64,000 bases of DNA from an uncultured Prevotellaceae bacterium (GTDB taxonomy: Bacteria > Bacteroidota > Bacteroidia > Bacteroidales > Bacteroidaceae), in contig ONDA01000008.1 in NCBI GenBank assembly GCA_900316475.1, forward strand, positions 89,166 through 153,165. The letters are read 5' to 3'. This document shows, one piece after another, positions 49,930 through 58,546 of the stretch; positions within the stretch are counted from its first letter, which is position 1, and every line of letters starts with the position of its first letter. A model generated the notes under the pieces. The model was not told where the DNA came from. It was given only the letters and a program-made list of their open reading frames with translations, and did no database searches. The position numbers and the translations under genes are program-made.

Positions 49930-51576
49930 TTACTTATAAAGGTATCGTTTGATGCTTTTCTTCGGGGTTTTCGCAAACTCCTCTTCCTGCAGTTGCAGTT
50001 CTGCAATGCGGCTGTAGTGTGGCAGTTTCTGGTTCAGTTCGCTGACGTTCTGTTCCATGACGGTCTTCAGCTCTTCGGCACTGAAGTCTACCACCTCGTC
50101 CTTGTCGGGGTGAATCAGTGCCACCAGCTTCGTGTCGCGCTGAACGATGAGGCTCTCGCCGACCATCGGCATGGAGTTCAGCTGGTCTTCTATCTCTTCG
50201 GGGTAGATGTTCTGTCCGCTGGGTCCCAGGAGCATGTTCTTGATGCGTCCCAGAATGAAGATGTGCCCGTCGGCACTCATCGTGCCCAGGTCGCCCGTGT
50301 GGTACCAGCCCTCGCTGTCGAGTGCCTGTTCGGTGGCCTCCGGGTTCTTGTAGTAGCCCGTCATGACGTTGGTGCCACGGGCCAGAATCTCGCCGGGCAC
50401 GTTCTGCGGGTCGCGCGAGTCGATGCGTACTTCCATGTGGTCGACGGCAGCGCCGCAGGAGGCAGGCACGAAGTCCTTGTAGTCGCTGTAACTGATGAGC
50501 GGCGCACACTCTGTAGCACCGTAGCCCACGGTGATGGGGAAGCCGATGCTGACGAGGAACTGCTCCACCTCGCGGCTCAGGGCAGCGCCGCCGACGATGA
50601 TTTCGTAGGCTTTGCCGCCGAAGGCAGCGTAGACCTGTTCGCAGATTTTCGCCTTCACCTTCTTCGAGACGACGGGCATCTGCAGCAGCAGGCGCATGCG
50701 GTTGTTCTGAATCTTCGGGAACACCTTCTTGCGGATAATCTTCTCGACAATCAGGGGCACGGCGATAACAATGGCCGGCTTGACGGTGGCAAAGGCATCT
50801 GCAATGATGGCCGGCGACGGCAGGCGTGTGAGGAAGAAGAGGTGGCAGCCGCGACAGAATCCGTAGATGAACTCTATCGACATACCGTACATGTGAGCCA
50901 TCGGTAATATGGATAGCATATTGTCCTGAGGCTTGACGGGCAGCCGGCGCAAACAGAAGTCGAGGTTGCCCCAGAGTGTGCGGTAGGGCAGCATCACGCC
51001 TTTGGAGAATCCCGTGGTGCCGCTGGTGTAGTTGATGAGTGCCAGCTCGTCGGCTTGGTCTACGTGGTAGTCGACGTGCTCGGCACGGAAGGCTCGCGGA
51101 TATTTGTTGCCGAACATCATATTTAAATGTTCGCGCGCGTAGTTCAGCTTCTCGGAACGCGAGACGAAGAGCGAGAAGTCGGGCAGGTTGATGATACCCT
51201 CCAGGGCAGGCATCTCGTCGGCCTTGATAGCCTTGACGATGAAGTCGCCGACGAAGAGCAGCTTTGACTCCGAGTGGTTGACGATGTTGTGTATCTGTTC
51301 GGCATTGAACTCATGCAGAATAGGTACTGCCACAGCACCGTATGTCAAGGTTGCTAAGAAGGTCACTGCCCAGTGAGCTGAGTTGCGTCCGCAGATGGCT
51401 ATCTTGTCACCTTGCTTCACGCCGGCGTTCTCAAAGAGTATGTGTAGCTTCTCTATCTTACGAGCCACGTCGTGAAACTGCAGCGTAATGCCTTGATAGT
51501 CTGTCAGGGCGTCGTGATCCCAGTTCTCGACGATGGCTTTTTGTATGTATCCGTTAAAGCTTGGCGCTATATCCAT
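49930..51576 (-). CDS. AMP-dependent long-chain acyl-CoA ligase 2
   Basis: 548 residues from the ATG at 51576; the frame is open far upstream but that part runs through the promoter and over the LolE-like gene. Motifs are the same as in the neighbour (INYTSGTTGFSKGVMLPY, VGYGATECAPLISY, GWYHTGDLGTMSADGHIFILGR). The two ligases start alike (PSFNGYIQKAI against PSFNALLEKSI), so they arose by tandem duplication. Gap to ligase 1: 30 bases. Confidence 0.9.
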   Translation of the reverse strand: MDIAPSFNGYIQKAIVENWDHDALTDYQGITLQFHDVARKIEKLHILFENAGVKQGDKIAICGRNSAHWAVTFLATLTYGAVAVPILHEFNAEQIHNIVNHSESKLLFVGDFIVKAIKADEMPALEGIINLPDFSLFVSRSEKLNYAREHLNMMFGNKYPRAFRAEHVDYHVDQADELALINYTSGTTGFSKGVMLPYRTLWGNLDFCLRRLPVKPQDNMLSILPMAHMYGMSIEFIYGFCRGCHLFFLTRLPSPAIIADAFATVKPAIVIAVPLIVEKIIRKKVFPKIQNNRMRLLLQMPVVSKKVKAKICEQVYAAFGGKAYEIIVGGAALSREVEQFLVSIGFPITVGYGATECAPLISYSDYKDFVPASCGAAVDHMEVRIDSRDPQNVPGEILARGTNVMTGYYKNPEATEQALDSEGWYHTGDLGTMSADGHIFILGRIKNMLLGPSGQNIYPEEIEDQLNSMPMVGESLIVQRDTKLVALIHPDKDEVVDFSAEELKTVMEQNVSELNQKLPHYSRIAELQLQEEEFAKTPKKSIKRYLYK

Positions 51577-51599
51577 TGCACAATTTCTGAAATTTTGTG

Positions 51600-51631
51600 C
51601 AAAGGTATAACGTTTTCTGCACATTCGCAAA
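51600..51631 (-). promoter_or_regulatory. Promoter of the ligase-ligase-plug operon
   Basis: Minus strand: TTTG at 51628-51631 and TACCTTTG at 51600-51607, 20-base spacer, 23 bases before the ATG at 51576. Confidence 0.75.
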
Positions 51632-51647
51632 TTTTTTGTGCAATTTT

Positions 51648-52895
51648 TTATTCGTAACGCATAGATTTTGCAGGATGGATGTGCGAAATGAAGAAACTGG
51701 GGATAATTAGGACAGAAATACTGACTATCAGAGTAGCAATATTCAGGATGATGATGATGGGAATATTCAGTTCCATAGGTGCCTCGCTGACGTAGTAGGT
51801 CTGCGGGTCGAGCGAGATGATGCCCGTGTATTTCTGCAGCAGCACCAGTCCGATGCCTAAGAGGTCGCCGATGAGCAGTCCGCGGCTGATGATGAAGGCC
51901 GAGAACCAGAGGAAGGTGTGGCGTATGCTCTTGTTGCGTGCTCCCAAGGCTTTCAGCACGCCAATCATCGAGGTGCGTTCGAGGATGATAATGAGCAGAC
52001 CGCTGATCATCGTGATGCCAGCCAGACAAATCATCAGTCCCAGGATAATCCATACGTTGATGTCAAGCAGTTCGAGCCAGTTGAAAATCTGCGGATAGGC
52101 GTCGTAGATGGTCTGCGACGAGAAAGTGCTGCCATAACGGTCTATCGAGCGGTTCACCTTATCTATAATATGCGCGTAGGTGTCGTTGAGTTTGTCGAAG
52201 TCGTTGACAAGCAGTTCGGCTCCCGAGCACTGTCCCTCGAACCACCCATTCAGCTTGCAGGCCGTATAGAGGTCGGTATAGCAGATGACCTCGTCGAAGC
52301 GCGTCATATTCGTCTGGTAGATGCCTTCGATGGTAAACCGCCTTGTGCGCACACCGCTGTCGTCAATGAAGTAGGCAAAAAGGCGGTCGCCGGCTTTCAG
52401 CTTCAGCTTGTCGGCCATCAGGCGCGACACCAGCAGGCGGTTGGTGTTGGTAGAGTCGCTGAAGACGGGCATCTTGCCCTCTACCAGGTTCTGCCGTAAG
52501 TAGTCGAGGTCGTACTCCGGACCAATGCCTTTGAAGGCCACGCCCAAGAAGTCTTCGTCGGTCTTCAGTATGCCGCGTGCCAGTGTGTAGCGCTGCACTT
52601 TTCTCACGCCTTCGATGCTGCCGATAGCCTTCATCGTGCTGTCGTCGATACAGATGGGGTAGGTCTCCACACTGGCTGTCGATAGCAGGTTCATCACCTG
52701 GATATGACTGCCGAAGCCTACCACCTTGTCACGGATGGTGTGCTTGAAGCCCAGCACCACGCTGACCGTAATGATCATCACGGCAAGACCGATGGCAACG
52801 CCGAGAGTGGCAATACTGATGGCGGGACGGCTCACCTTGCGGCGGTCGTCCTCATTGCCGTAGATACGGCGTGCTATGAATAGTGGCAGGTTCAT
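51648..52895 (-). CDS. LolC/LolE-type ABC transporter permease
   Basis: 415 residues: FIARRIYGN start, a first membrane helix (ISIATLGVAIGLAVMIITVSVVLGF), a periplasmic MacB-like domain (about 60-265) and three C-terminal helices with MIGVLKALGARNKSIRHTFLW, the FtsX-type loop. The family extracts lipoproteins from the inner membrane. No ATPase is adjacent. It starts 5 bases downstream of the aminotransferase. Confidence 0.85.
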   Translation of the reverse strand: MNLPLFIARRIYGNEDDRRKVSRPAISIATLGVAIGLAVMIITVSVVLGFKHTIRDKVVGFGSHIQVMNLLSTASVETYPICIDDSTMKAIGSIEGVRKVQRYTLARGILKTDEDFLGVAFKGIGPEYDLDYLRQNLVEGKMPVFSDSTNTNRLLVSRLMADKLKLKAGDRLFAYFIDDSGVRTRRFTIEGIYQTNMTRFDEVICYTDLYTACKLNGWFEGQCSGAELLVNDFDKLNDTYAHIIDKVNRSIDRYGSTFSSQTIYDAYPQIFNWLELLDINVWIILGLMICLAGITMISGLLIIILERTSMIGVLKALGARNKSIRHTFLWFSAFIISRGLLIGDLLGIGLVLLQKYTGIISLDPQTYYVSEAPMELNIPIIIILNIATLIVSISVLIIPSFFISHIHPAKSMRYE

Positions 52896-52900
52896 GAGAA

Positions 52901-54103
52901 TTAGTCGTCGACTCGACCGGGATAGGCCTCCAGGGCTTTGCGCAGTACGACGAGGGCACGCTCCAGGTCCTGCTTCTTCAGCACGTAGGCAATGCGCACC
53001 TGGTTGATGCCGGCACCCGGTGTGGTGTAGAAACCGGCGGCAGGAGCCATCATCACCGTCTCGCCTTCATAGTTAAACTCCTCGAGACACCAGCGGCAGA
53101 ACTCCTCGGCATCGTCGACGGGCAACTTGGCCACGGTGTAGAACGCACCCATCGGTATGGGCGAATAGACACCGGGTATGCGGTTCAGTCCGTCAATCAG
53201 GCATTTACGGCGCTCCACATACTCGTCGTAGACGTCGCGGTAATAGTCTTCGGGAGCGTCCAAGGAAGCCTCGGCCACAATCTGTCCGATGAGGGGAGGG
53301 GAGAGACGGGCCTGACAGAACTTCATCACGGCCTTGCGTACCTCCTTGTTCTTGGTTATCAGTGCACCGATACGTATGCCGCACTCCGAATAGCGCTTTG
53401 AGACGGAGTCAATCAGGATGACGTTCTGCTCGATGCCTTCCAAGTGGCAGGCAGATATATAAGGTGAACCGGTGTAGATATATTCGCGGTAGACCTCGTC
53501 GGAGAAGAGGTAGAGGTCGTACTTCTTCACCAGGTCGCGTATCTGGTTCATCTCGCGGCGGGTGTAGAGATAGCCCGTCGGGTTGTTGGGGTTGCAGATC
53601 ATGATGGCGCGCGTACGCTCATTAATCAGTTCCTCAAACTTCTCCACCTTCGGCAGCGAGAAACCCTCGTCGATGGTGGTGGCGATGGTACGAATCTTCG
53701 CGCCGGCAGAGATGGCAAAGGCCATGTAGTTGGCGTAGGCAGGCTCCGGCACGATAATCTCGTCGCCTGGATTCAGGCACGACATGAAGGCAAAGAGCAC
53801 AGCCTCGGAACCGCCAGAGGTGATGATGATGTCGTCGGCAGTGACGTTGATGTTGTACTTGGCGTAATAGGCCACCAGTTTCTCGCGGTAGCTCAGGTAG
53901 CCTTGCGAGGGGGAGTATTCCAATATTTCACGGTCAACGTGCTTCAGGGCGTCGAGTCCCACCTGTGGCGTGGGCAGGTCAGGCTGCCCGATGTTCAGGT
54001 GATAGACTTTCGTACCGCGTTTCTTGGCAGCGGCAGCCAACGGAGCCAACTTACGTATCGGCGACTCCGGCATTTCAAGACCGCGAACAGATATTTCTGG
54101 CAT
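52901..54103 (-). CDS. Class I/II pyridoxal-phosphate aminotransferase
   Basis: 400 residues from the ATG at 54103 (MPEISVRGLEMPESPIRKL); a longer frame would begin beyond the promoter at 54135-54142. YHLNIGQPDLPTP, ICNPNNPTGYLYT, SDEVYREYIY and IDSVSKRYSECGIRIGAL (PLP lysine) identify an aspartate-aminotransferase-fold enzyme. The amino donor is not evident from sequence. Confidence 0.85.
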   Translation of the reverse strand: MPEISVRGLEMPESPIRKLAPLAAAAKKRGTKVYHLNIGQPDLPTPQVGLDALKHVDREILEYSPSQGYLSYREKLVAYYAKYNINVTADDIIITSGGSEAVLFAFMSCLNPGDEIIVPEPAYANYMAFAISAGAKIRTIATTIDEGFSLPKVEKFEELINERTRAIMICNPNNPTGYLYTRREMNQIRDLVKKYDLYLFSDEVYREYIYTGSPYISACHLEGIEQNVILIDSVSKRYSECGIRIGALITKNKEVRKAVMKFCQARLSPPLIGQIVAEASLDAPEDYYRDVYDEYVERRKCLIDGLNRIPGVYSPIPMGAFYTVAKLPVDDAEEFCRWCLEEFNYEGETVMMAPAAGFYTTPGAGINQVRIAYVLKKQDLERALVVLRKALEAYPGRVDD

Positions 54104-54134
54104 CGTGTAATTTACAATTTGATAATTTTGGTTG

Positions 54135-54142
54135 CAAAGGTA
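54135..54142 (-). promoter_or_regulatory. Promoter -7 element of the aminotransferase
   Basis: Minus-strand TACCTTTG, 32 bases from the ATG at 54103. Confidence 0.6.
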
Positions 54143-54184
54143 CGAAAATTTTTTTAATTCGTGCATTTTTTCAGATTTTATGTG

Positions 54185-54192
54185 TACTTTTG
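54185..54192 (+). promoter_or_regulatory. Promoter -7 element of the pseudokinase operon
   Basis: TACTTTTG fits TAnnTTTG, 27 bases before the ATG at 54219; divergent from the aminotransferase promoter. Confidence 0.6.
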
Positions 54193-54218
54193 CACGATAA
54201 TTTTAAAAATCAGTCAAG

Positions 54219-55448
54219 ATGAACTACGAAGAATTGCTGGAATCCCGCCATGGGGCTGCGATGGCCAAACAGCACCTTCCCTTTGGGTGGATGCACAAGA
54301 AACTGCTTGATGGCAAGTATGTTAATGTGGTCGACTTGCGCGATGACCTGCGCGACAGTCTGGTCTTTACAGAAGCCCTCATTGCGGAGGCCGATCAGAT
54401 TAAGAAACAGTCGGATAAACGCCAGATTCGCTTTTCGACACTCACCGACAGTGCCGGTCTCTATGGCGTAGCTGTCGAGGGTTCCTACCGCACCTATGCT
54501 CAGTTGCTCTCCGACCAGCCGGCTATCGTGGCTCAGAAGAATTTCCTCGCCAATACCATCAAGGGACTGTTGGAGGCGACGGCTGCCTTGCACGAAAAAG
54601 GCATTTTCCAGGTCTGCTACTCCCCCGACAATGTCTTTTCCCGGAAGGGCGACAACGAGGTGATGCTGCTTTTCCATGGCTCAGCCTATAAGGCGGTGAA
54701 CGACCAGCAGGAACTCTATGGCGACAGTGCTGCCTATATTGCGCCGGAGGTGCTCGAAGAGGGTGTTATCGACGAGCGTTCCGACATCTATTCCATCGGT
54801 AAGTTCATGGAGACGCTGTTCCAGCAGTCGGAGGTGCCCATCGAACTGAAGGGCGTCATCAAGAAAGCCACCGAGACTGACCCCGCGAAGCGCTATGGCT
54901 CTGCCGACGAGATGCTGAAAACCATCAACAACCGTCAGAGTATGCGCAGTTCGCTGATCATGGGCGTCGCCGCCCTGCTGATAGTGGCCATCTGCTTTGG
55001 CGTCTATTTCTCGTTAGTCCCTGAGCGCGAGAATATAGAGTTTGTCAAACCTGCACCGAAAGACCCTGCAGAAGACTTGCTGGACGATGGTTTCGACCCG
55101 GTGACGGAATTGGGCATCGTCGACACGACGAATGTCTCGCATGTCGACAAGCAGAAGATGAAGGCCTACGAGGCCAAGGCCGAACAGATTTTCCGCAAGA
55201 ACTATACGCGCGAGGCCGAGCGCATCCTTTCTAAGATATATAGCAACGACAAGATGGGCGCCACGGAGAAAAACTTCATGGCAGGCAGTCATTCCACGAT
55301 GGAGGAATTGGTGCAGGCCCAGAACCGGTTAGGGGCCGAAGCAGGCATTGCCGAAACGCGCAGCCAGCTCATTGCCAGCAAGATTATCGAGCAGGTCACC
55401 AACCGTCTGAAGAAGCAGATGGAAGAAACACAAAAGTCAAAAGAATAA
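54219..55448 (+). CDS. Membrane-anchored protein pseudokinase
   Basis: 409 residues. A protein-kinase fold can be traced: GLLEATAALHEKGIFQVCYSPDNVF corresponds to the catalytic loop, but HRD is replaced by QVC (131-133), and the DFG equivalent is FHG (152-154). The APE motif (175-177) and DIYSIG (189-194) are kept. One membrane helix follows (about 246-266), then a 140-residue extracytoplasmic part with coiled-coil character ending in a Lys/Glu-rich tail. With both catalytic Asp residues gone it is probably a signalling scaffold. It is followed after 11 bases by DUF4494. Confidence 0.8.
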   Translation: MNYEELLESRHGAAMAKQHLPFGWMHKKLLDGKYVNVVDLRDDLRDSLVFTEALIAEADQIKKQSDKRQIRFSTLTDSAGLYGVAVEGSYRTYAQLLSDQPAIVAQKNFLANTIKGLLEATAALHEKGIFQVCYSPDNVFSRKGDNEVMLLFHGSAYKAVNDQQELYGDSAAYIAPEVLEEGVIDERSDIYSIGKFMETLFQQSEVPIELKGVIKKATETDPAKRYGSADEMLKTINNRQSMRSSLIMGVAALLIVAICFGVYFSLVPERENIEFVKPAPKDPAEDLLDDGFDPVTELGIVDTTNVSHVDKQKMKAYEAKAEQIFRKNYTREAERILSKIYSNDKMGATEKNFMAGSHSTMEELVQAQNRLGAEAGIAETRSQLIASKIIEQVTNRLKKQMEETQKSKE

Positions 55449-55459
55449 GAACAAAAACA

Positions 55460-55942
55460 ATGAGATCAAGAACAGCAATTTGGTTTGAATGTAAGATTCA
55501 GTACGAGAAAATCATGGAAGACGGCCTTCAGAAGAAAGTCGTAGAAACCTATACCATCGATGCCCTCAGCTTCACCGAGGCCGAGCAGCGCATCATGGAA
55601 GAGATGTCATCCTATATCAGTGGTGAGTTCACTATCAAGGACATCAAGATAGCCGCCTATAAAGAGGTGTTCTTCAGCGACGAGGATTCAGCAGACCGTT
55701 GGTATAAGACGAAGTTGCAGTTTATCACCATCGACGAGAAGACCGCCAAGGAGAAAAAGTCGTCGGTGAACTATCTCGTGAATGCCGGCACCCTGAATGG
55801 TGCTGTGAAAAATATTGACGAAGTGATGGGCGGTACGATGATCGACTATGTCATCTCCTCCGTTGCTGAAACCTCGCTGATGGACGTCTTCGAGTATGGT
55901 CATGAGAGCCGGCCTGACGACAAACCGGAGTATGAAAAATGA
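55460..55942 (+). CDS. DUF4494 protein
   Basis: 160 residues: RTAIWFECKIQYEKIMEDG start, EAEQRIMEEMSSYISGEF, then WYKTKLQFITIDEKTAKEKK and a conserved-looking C-terminus SLMDVFEY. These agree with DUF4494, a soluble Bacteroidetes family of unknown function often found beside yggS. It overlaps yggS by 4 bases (ATGA). Confidence 0.75.
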   Translation: MRSRTAIWFECKIQYEKIMEDGLQKKVVETYTIDALSFTEAEQRIMEEMSSYISGEFTIKDIKIAAYKEVFFSDEDSADRWYKTKLQFITIDEKTAKEKKSSVNYLVNAGTLNGAVKNIDEVMGGTMIDYVISSVAETSLMDVFEYGHESRPDDKPEYEK

Positions 55943-56613
55943 TGTACGACGTTAAGGAAAATCTGCATCGTGTGCTCGACACCCTTCCCGAGGGTGTCCG
56001 CCTCGTTGCTATCAGCAAGTACCACCCCAATGAGTATATCGAGGCGGCATACGCCGAGGGACAGCGTGTCTTCGGCGAGAGTCACGAACAGGAACTGAAA
56101 CTGAAGCACGAGTCGCTGCCCAAGGACATCGTCTGGCACTTCATCGGCCATCTGCAGACCAACAAGGTGAAGTATATTGCGCCCTATATCAACATGGTGG
56201 AGGCCGTCGACTCCTTGAAACTTCTGAAAGAAATTGATAAACAGGCTACTCGTTACAACCGTGTTATCGATGTGCTCCTGGAACTGCACATCGCCGAAGA
56301 GGCTACCAAATTCGGGCTGACGCTGGACGCCTGCCGACAGCTGTTGGCCGACGGCGAGTGGCGCCAGCTGCAGCACGTCCGTATCTGCGGACTGATGATG
56401 ATGGCCTCGTTCACCGACGACCGCGAACAGATTCGCAGGGAGTTTATGACGGCAGCTAATTTCTTCGACGAAGTGAAACAGCAGTATTTCGCTGACGCTC
56501 CCTGGTTCTGCGAACGTTCCTGGGGCATGAGCGACGACTACCTCATCGCCGTCGAGTGCCGCTCTACAATGGTGCGTATCGGCACCAGCATCTTCGGACC
56601 GCGCGTCTATTAA
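55939..56613 (+). CDS. YggS-family PLP homeostasis protein
   Basis: 224 residues, a single-domain PLP-binding TIM barrel. LVAISKYHPNEYIEAAY holds the PLP lysine, FGESHEQEL, WHFIGHLQTNKVKYI and MRIGTSIFG-like VRIGTSIFGPRVY are family motifs. It regulates vitamin B6 and keto-acid balance and has no known catalytic activity. Confidence 0.9.
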   Translation: MMYDVKENLHRVLDTLPEGVRLVAISKYHPNEYIEAAYAEGQRVFGESHEQELKLKHESLPKDIVWHFIGHLQTNKVKYIAPYINMVEAVDSLKLLKEIDKQATRYNRVIDVLLELHIAEEATKFGLTLDACRQLLADGEWRQLQHVRICGLMMMASFTDDREQIRREFMTAANFFDEVKQQYFADAPWFCERSWGMSDDYLIAVECRSTMVRIGTSIFGPRVY

Positions 56614-56895
56614 GCCCCATTAAAAACAACTCGGTATTTTTATTTTTATAAAAACCTATTATTGTCGTTATTTTATTCTTTTGTTGTTACTTATTGCCTG
56701 AAATATTTTTTTGTTTGTGTTTTTTTTTGTACTTTTGCAGGCAAATGCAGTCCTACTTGTAGGGCTGCCAGATGGTTTGTCTTTCAATGTCGCTGATAAT
56801 CAGTACAATAAGACAATTATGCGGGTGGTATCCACCTGCTGTCTCCGCAAACACGTTTTGTGGTGACCCCAAGAAATGGCCTATTCTGAACAGCT
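56614..56895. other. Leader and promoter region of upxY
   Basis: 282 bases. T-rich DNA, a -7 element TACTTTTG (56730-56737), and a hairpin GCAGTCCTA-CTTG-TAGGGCTGC (56747-56768) right at the likely 5' end of the mRNA, then about 125 bases of untranslated leader. A 5' leader recruiting the antiterminator is known for upxY loci, so this hairpin is a candidate pause or recruitment site. Confidence 0.55.
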
Positions 56896-57480
56896 ATGCT
56901 CGACCGTGATAAGATTCTGTGGTACCCGCTGCGGGTCTCCCATAGTAGCGCCTCAAGGCTGCTAAAACTGCAGGAACTGCTTCGTGAGGAAGAACTCATT
57001 GAGCAGACCTACATCCCTATGGAGTACCGTACGAAGGACTTCAAAACCCAGCTCGTTCCGGTCATCAGCAACCTCATCTTCGTTCGTGCCACCTACAACC
57101 AGCTCAACGTCGTGCGCCACTCTACCAACCTTTATGCACCGTTGCGCTATATGATGCGACCAGTGACGGAGGGGCAGCAGCGCCACAGCGAGATTCTTTC
57201 CGTGCCCGACAAGATGATGGACCAGTTTATCCGCGTCACCGACAGTCGTCATGACGATGTCATCTTCCTCGACAATCCCGCCTTCGCCTTCAAACCCGGC
57301 ATCAAGGCCTGCATCACCGAAGGACTCTATGCCGGTGTCGTCGGCGAGGTGAAGCGTATTCAGAAAAACCTCTGCCTCGTCGTGGCCATCCAGGGGGTTG
57401 CTGCAGCCGCCATCCTCCATGTGCCCCGCCACCACCTCTGCTACCTTTCCGACGAGGACTATAGCCAATTAACGTTATGA
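56896..57480 (+). CDS. UpxY-family transcription antiterminator (NusG-like)
   Basis: 194 residues. The NGN domain (about 8-110: ILWYPLRVSHSSASRLLKLQ, PVISNLIFVRATYNQL) precedes a KOW-like part (about 135-185: FKPGIKACITEGLYAGVVGE). UpxY proteins let RNA polymerase read through capsule operons. Its stop overlaps manA by 4 bases, so it heads a short precursor operon. No UpxZ-like gene follows. Confidence 0.85.
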   Translation: MLDRDKILWYPLRVSHSSASRLLKLQELLREEELIEQTYIPMEYRTKDFKTQLVPVISNLIFVRATYNQLNVVRHSTNLYAPLRYMMRPVTEGQQRHSEILSVPDKMMDQFIRVTDSRHDDVIFLDNPAFAFKPGIKACITEGLYAGVVGEVKRIQKNLCLVVAIQGVAAAAILHVPRHHLCYLSDEDYSQLTL

Positions 57481-58520
57481 CTCTCTATCCGTTACTCTTC
57501 GAACCCAATCTCCACACCGTCGTCTGGGGTGGGCAACGCCTCTGCACCTTCAAAGGCCTGCCGCCTGTCGATATGCCCATCGGCGAGAGCTGGGAGGTCA
57601 GTGCCGTACCCTCCAGCACCAGTGTCATTGCCAATGGTCCGTTAGCCGGTCGCGACTTGGTGTCGGTCATCAGGGAAACGCCCTCCGACATCCTCGGCAG
57701 TGCCGTCAACAGCAAGTACCAAGGGCAGCTGCCACTGCTCGTCAAGTTCATCGATGCCCATCGCGACCTCAGCATCCAGGTTCATCCTGACGATGCTATG
57801 GCTCAGCGCGTCCACGGCAAGATGGGTAAGAGCGAGATGTGGTACATCATCGACGCCAAACCGGGAAGTTATCTCTATGCCGGTTTCAGCCGCGAGATAA
57901 CGCCCGACGAATATCGGGAGCATATCCGCAACAATACCATCACCAGTGTCCTGGCCCGTCATGAGGTCTCTGCCGGCGATGTGTTCTACCTGCCCGCCGG
58001 ACGTGTCCATGCCATTGGTGCCGGCATCCTGCTGGCCGAGGTGCAGCAGTCGTCCGACGTCACCTACCGCATCTACGACTACAACCGTCCCGGCATGGAT
58101 GGTCGTCCGCGAGAACTGCATACTGAGTTGGCGGCCCAGGCTCTCGACTACCATGTGGAAGACGACTATCGCACCACCTATAGCGACCGTCTCAATACGG
58201 CCAACCTCGTCATCGACTCGCCCTATTTCACGACGCGTGTCACCGAACTGACCGGCACTTTCCACCGCAATCTGCTGAAGTACGACAGTTTTGTCATCTG
58301 TATGTGCCTGCAGGGCGACTGTCAGATCTCTATCCGTTCCACGGGCGATGTCGTCACACTGCCCCACGGTCACAGCTGTCTCATTCCTGCCGCCGTGGCC
58401 GACTATGACCTCCAGCCCGTAGACATCAAGACCAAGGTGCTCGAGGCGTTCATCAACAACTTGGACCGCAGCCTGACGGGACAGCTCACCCGCTTCCTGC
58501 ACATCTCACTAACTTCTTAA
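57477..58520 (+). CDS. manA: Mannose-6-phosphate isomerase, class I
   Basis: 347 residues of the cupin-type isomerase: GESWEVSAVP, LSIQVHPDDAMA, GKSEMWYIIDA and LPAGRVHAIGAGILLAEVQQ with the zinc ligands Gln, His, Glu, His. It links fructose-6-P and mannose-6-P, feeding GDP-mannose or GDP-fucose for surface glycans. Normal length for the short Bacteroidetes form. Confidence 0.9.
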   Translation: MTLYPLLFEPNLHTVVWGGQRLCTFKGLPPVDMPIGESWEVSAVPSSTSVIANGPLAGRDLVSVIRETPSDILGSAVNSKYQGQLPLLVKFIDAHRDLSIQVHPDDAMAQRVHGKMGKSEMWYIIDAKPGSYLYAGFSREITPDEYREHIRNNTITSVLARHEVSAGDVFYLPAGRVHAIGAGILLAEVQQSSDVTYRIYDYNRPGMDGRPRELHTELAAQALDYHVEDDYRTTYSDRLNTANLVIDSPYFTTRVTELTGTFHRNLLKYDSFVICMCLQGDCQISIRSTGDVVTLPHGHSCLIPAAVADYDLQPVDIKTKVLEAFINNLDRSLTGQLTRFLHISLTS

Positions 58521-58546
58521 CTTTTTAACTTCTAAACTTCTAAAAA

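Noticed and set aside
49156-50907. 583-codon open frame antisense to both acyl-CoA ligases
   Set aside because: The two halves resemble each other only because the ligases are paralogues; no domain or promoter is seen.
51577-52053. N-terminal extension of ligase 2 to 707 residues
   Set aside because: It would read through the promoter at 51600-51631 and antisense-free coding of the LolE-like gene; the paralogue starts at the equivalent of the ATG at 51576.
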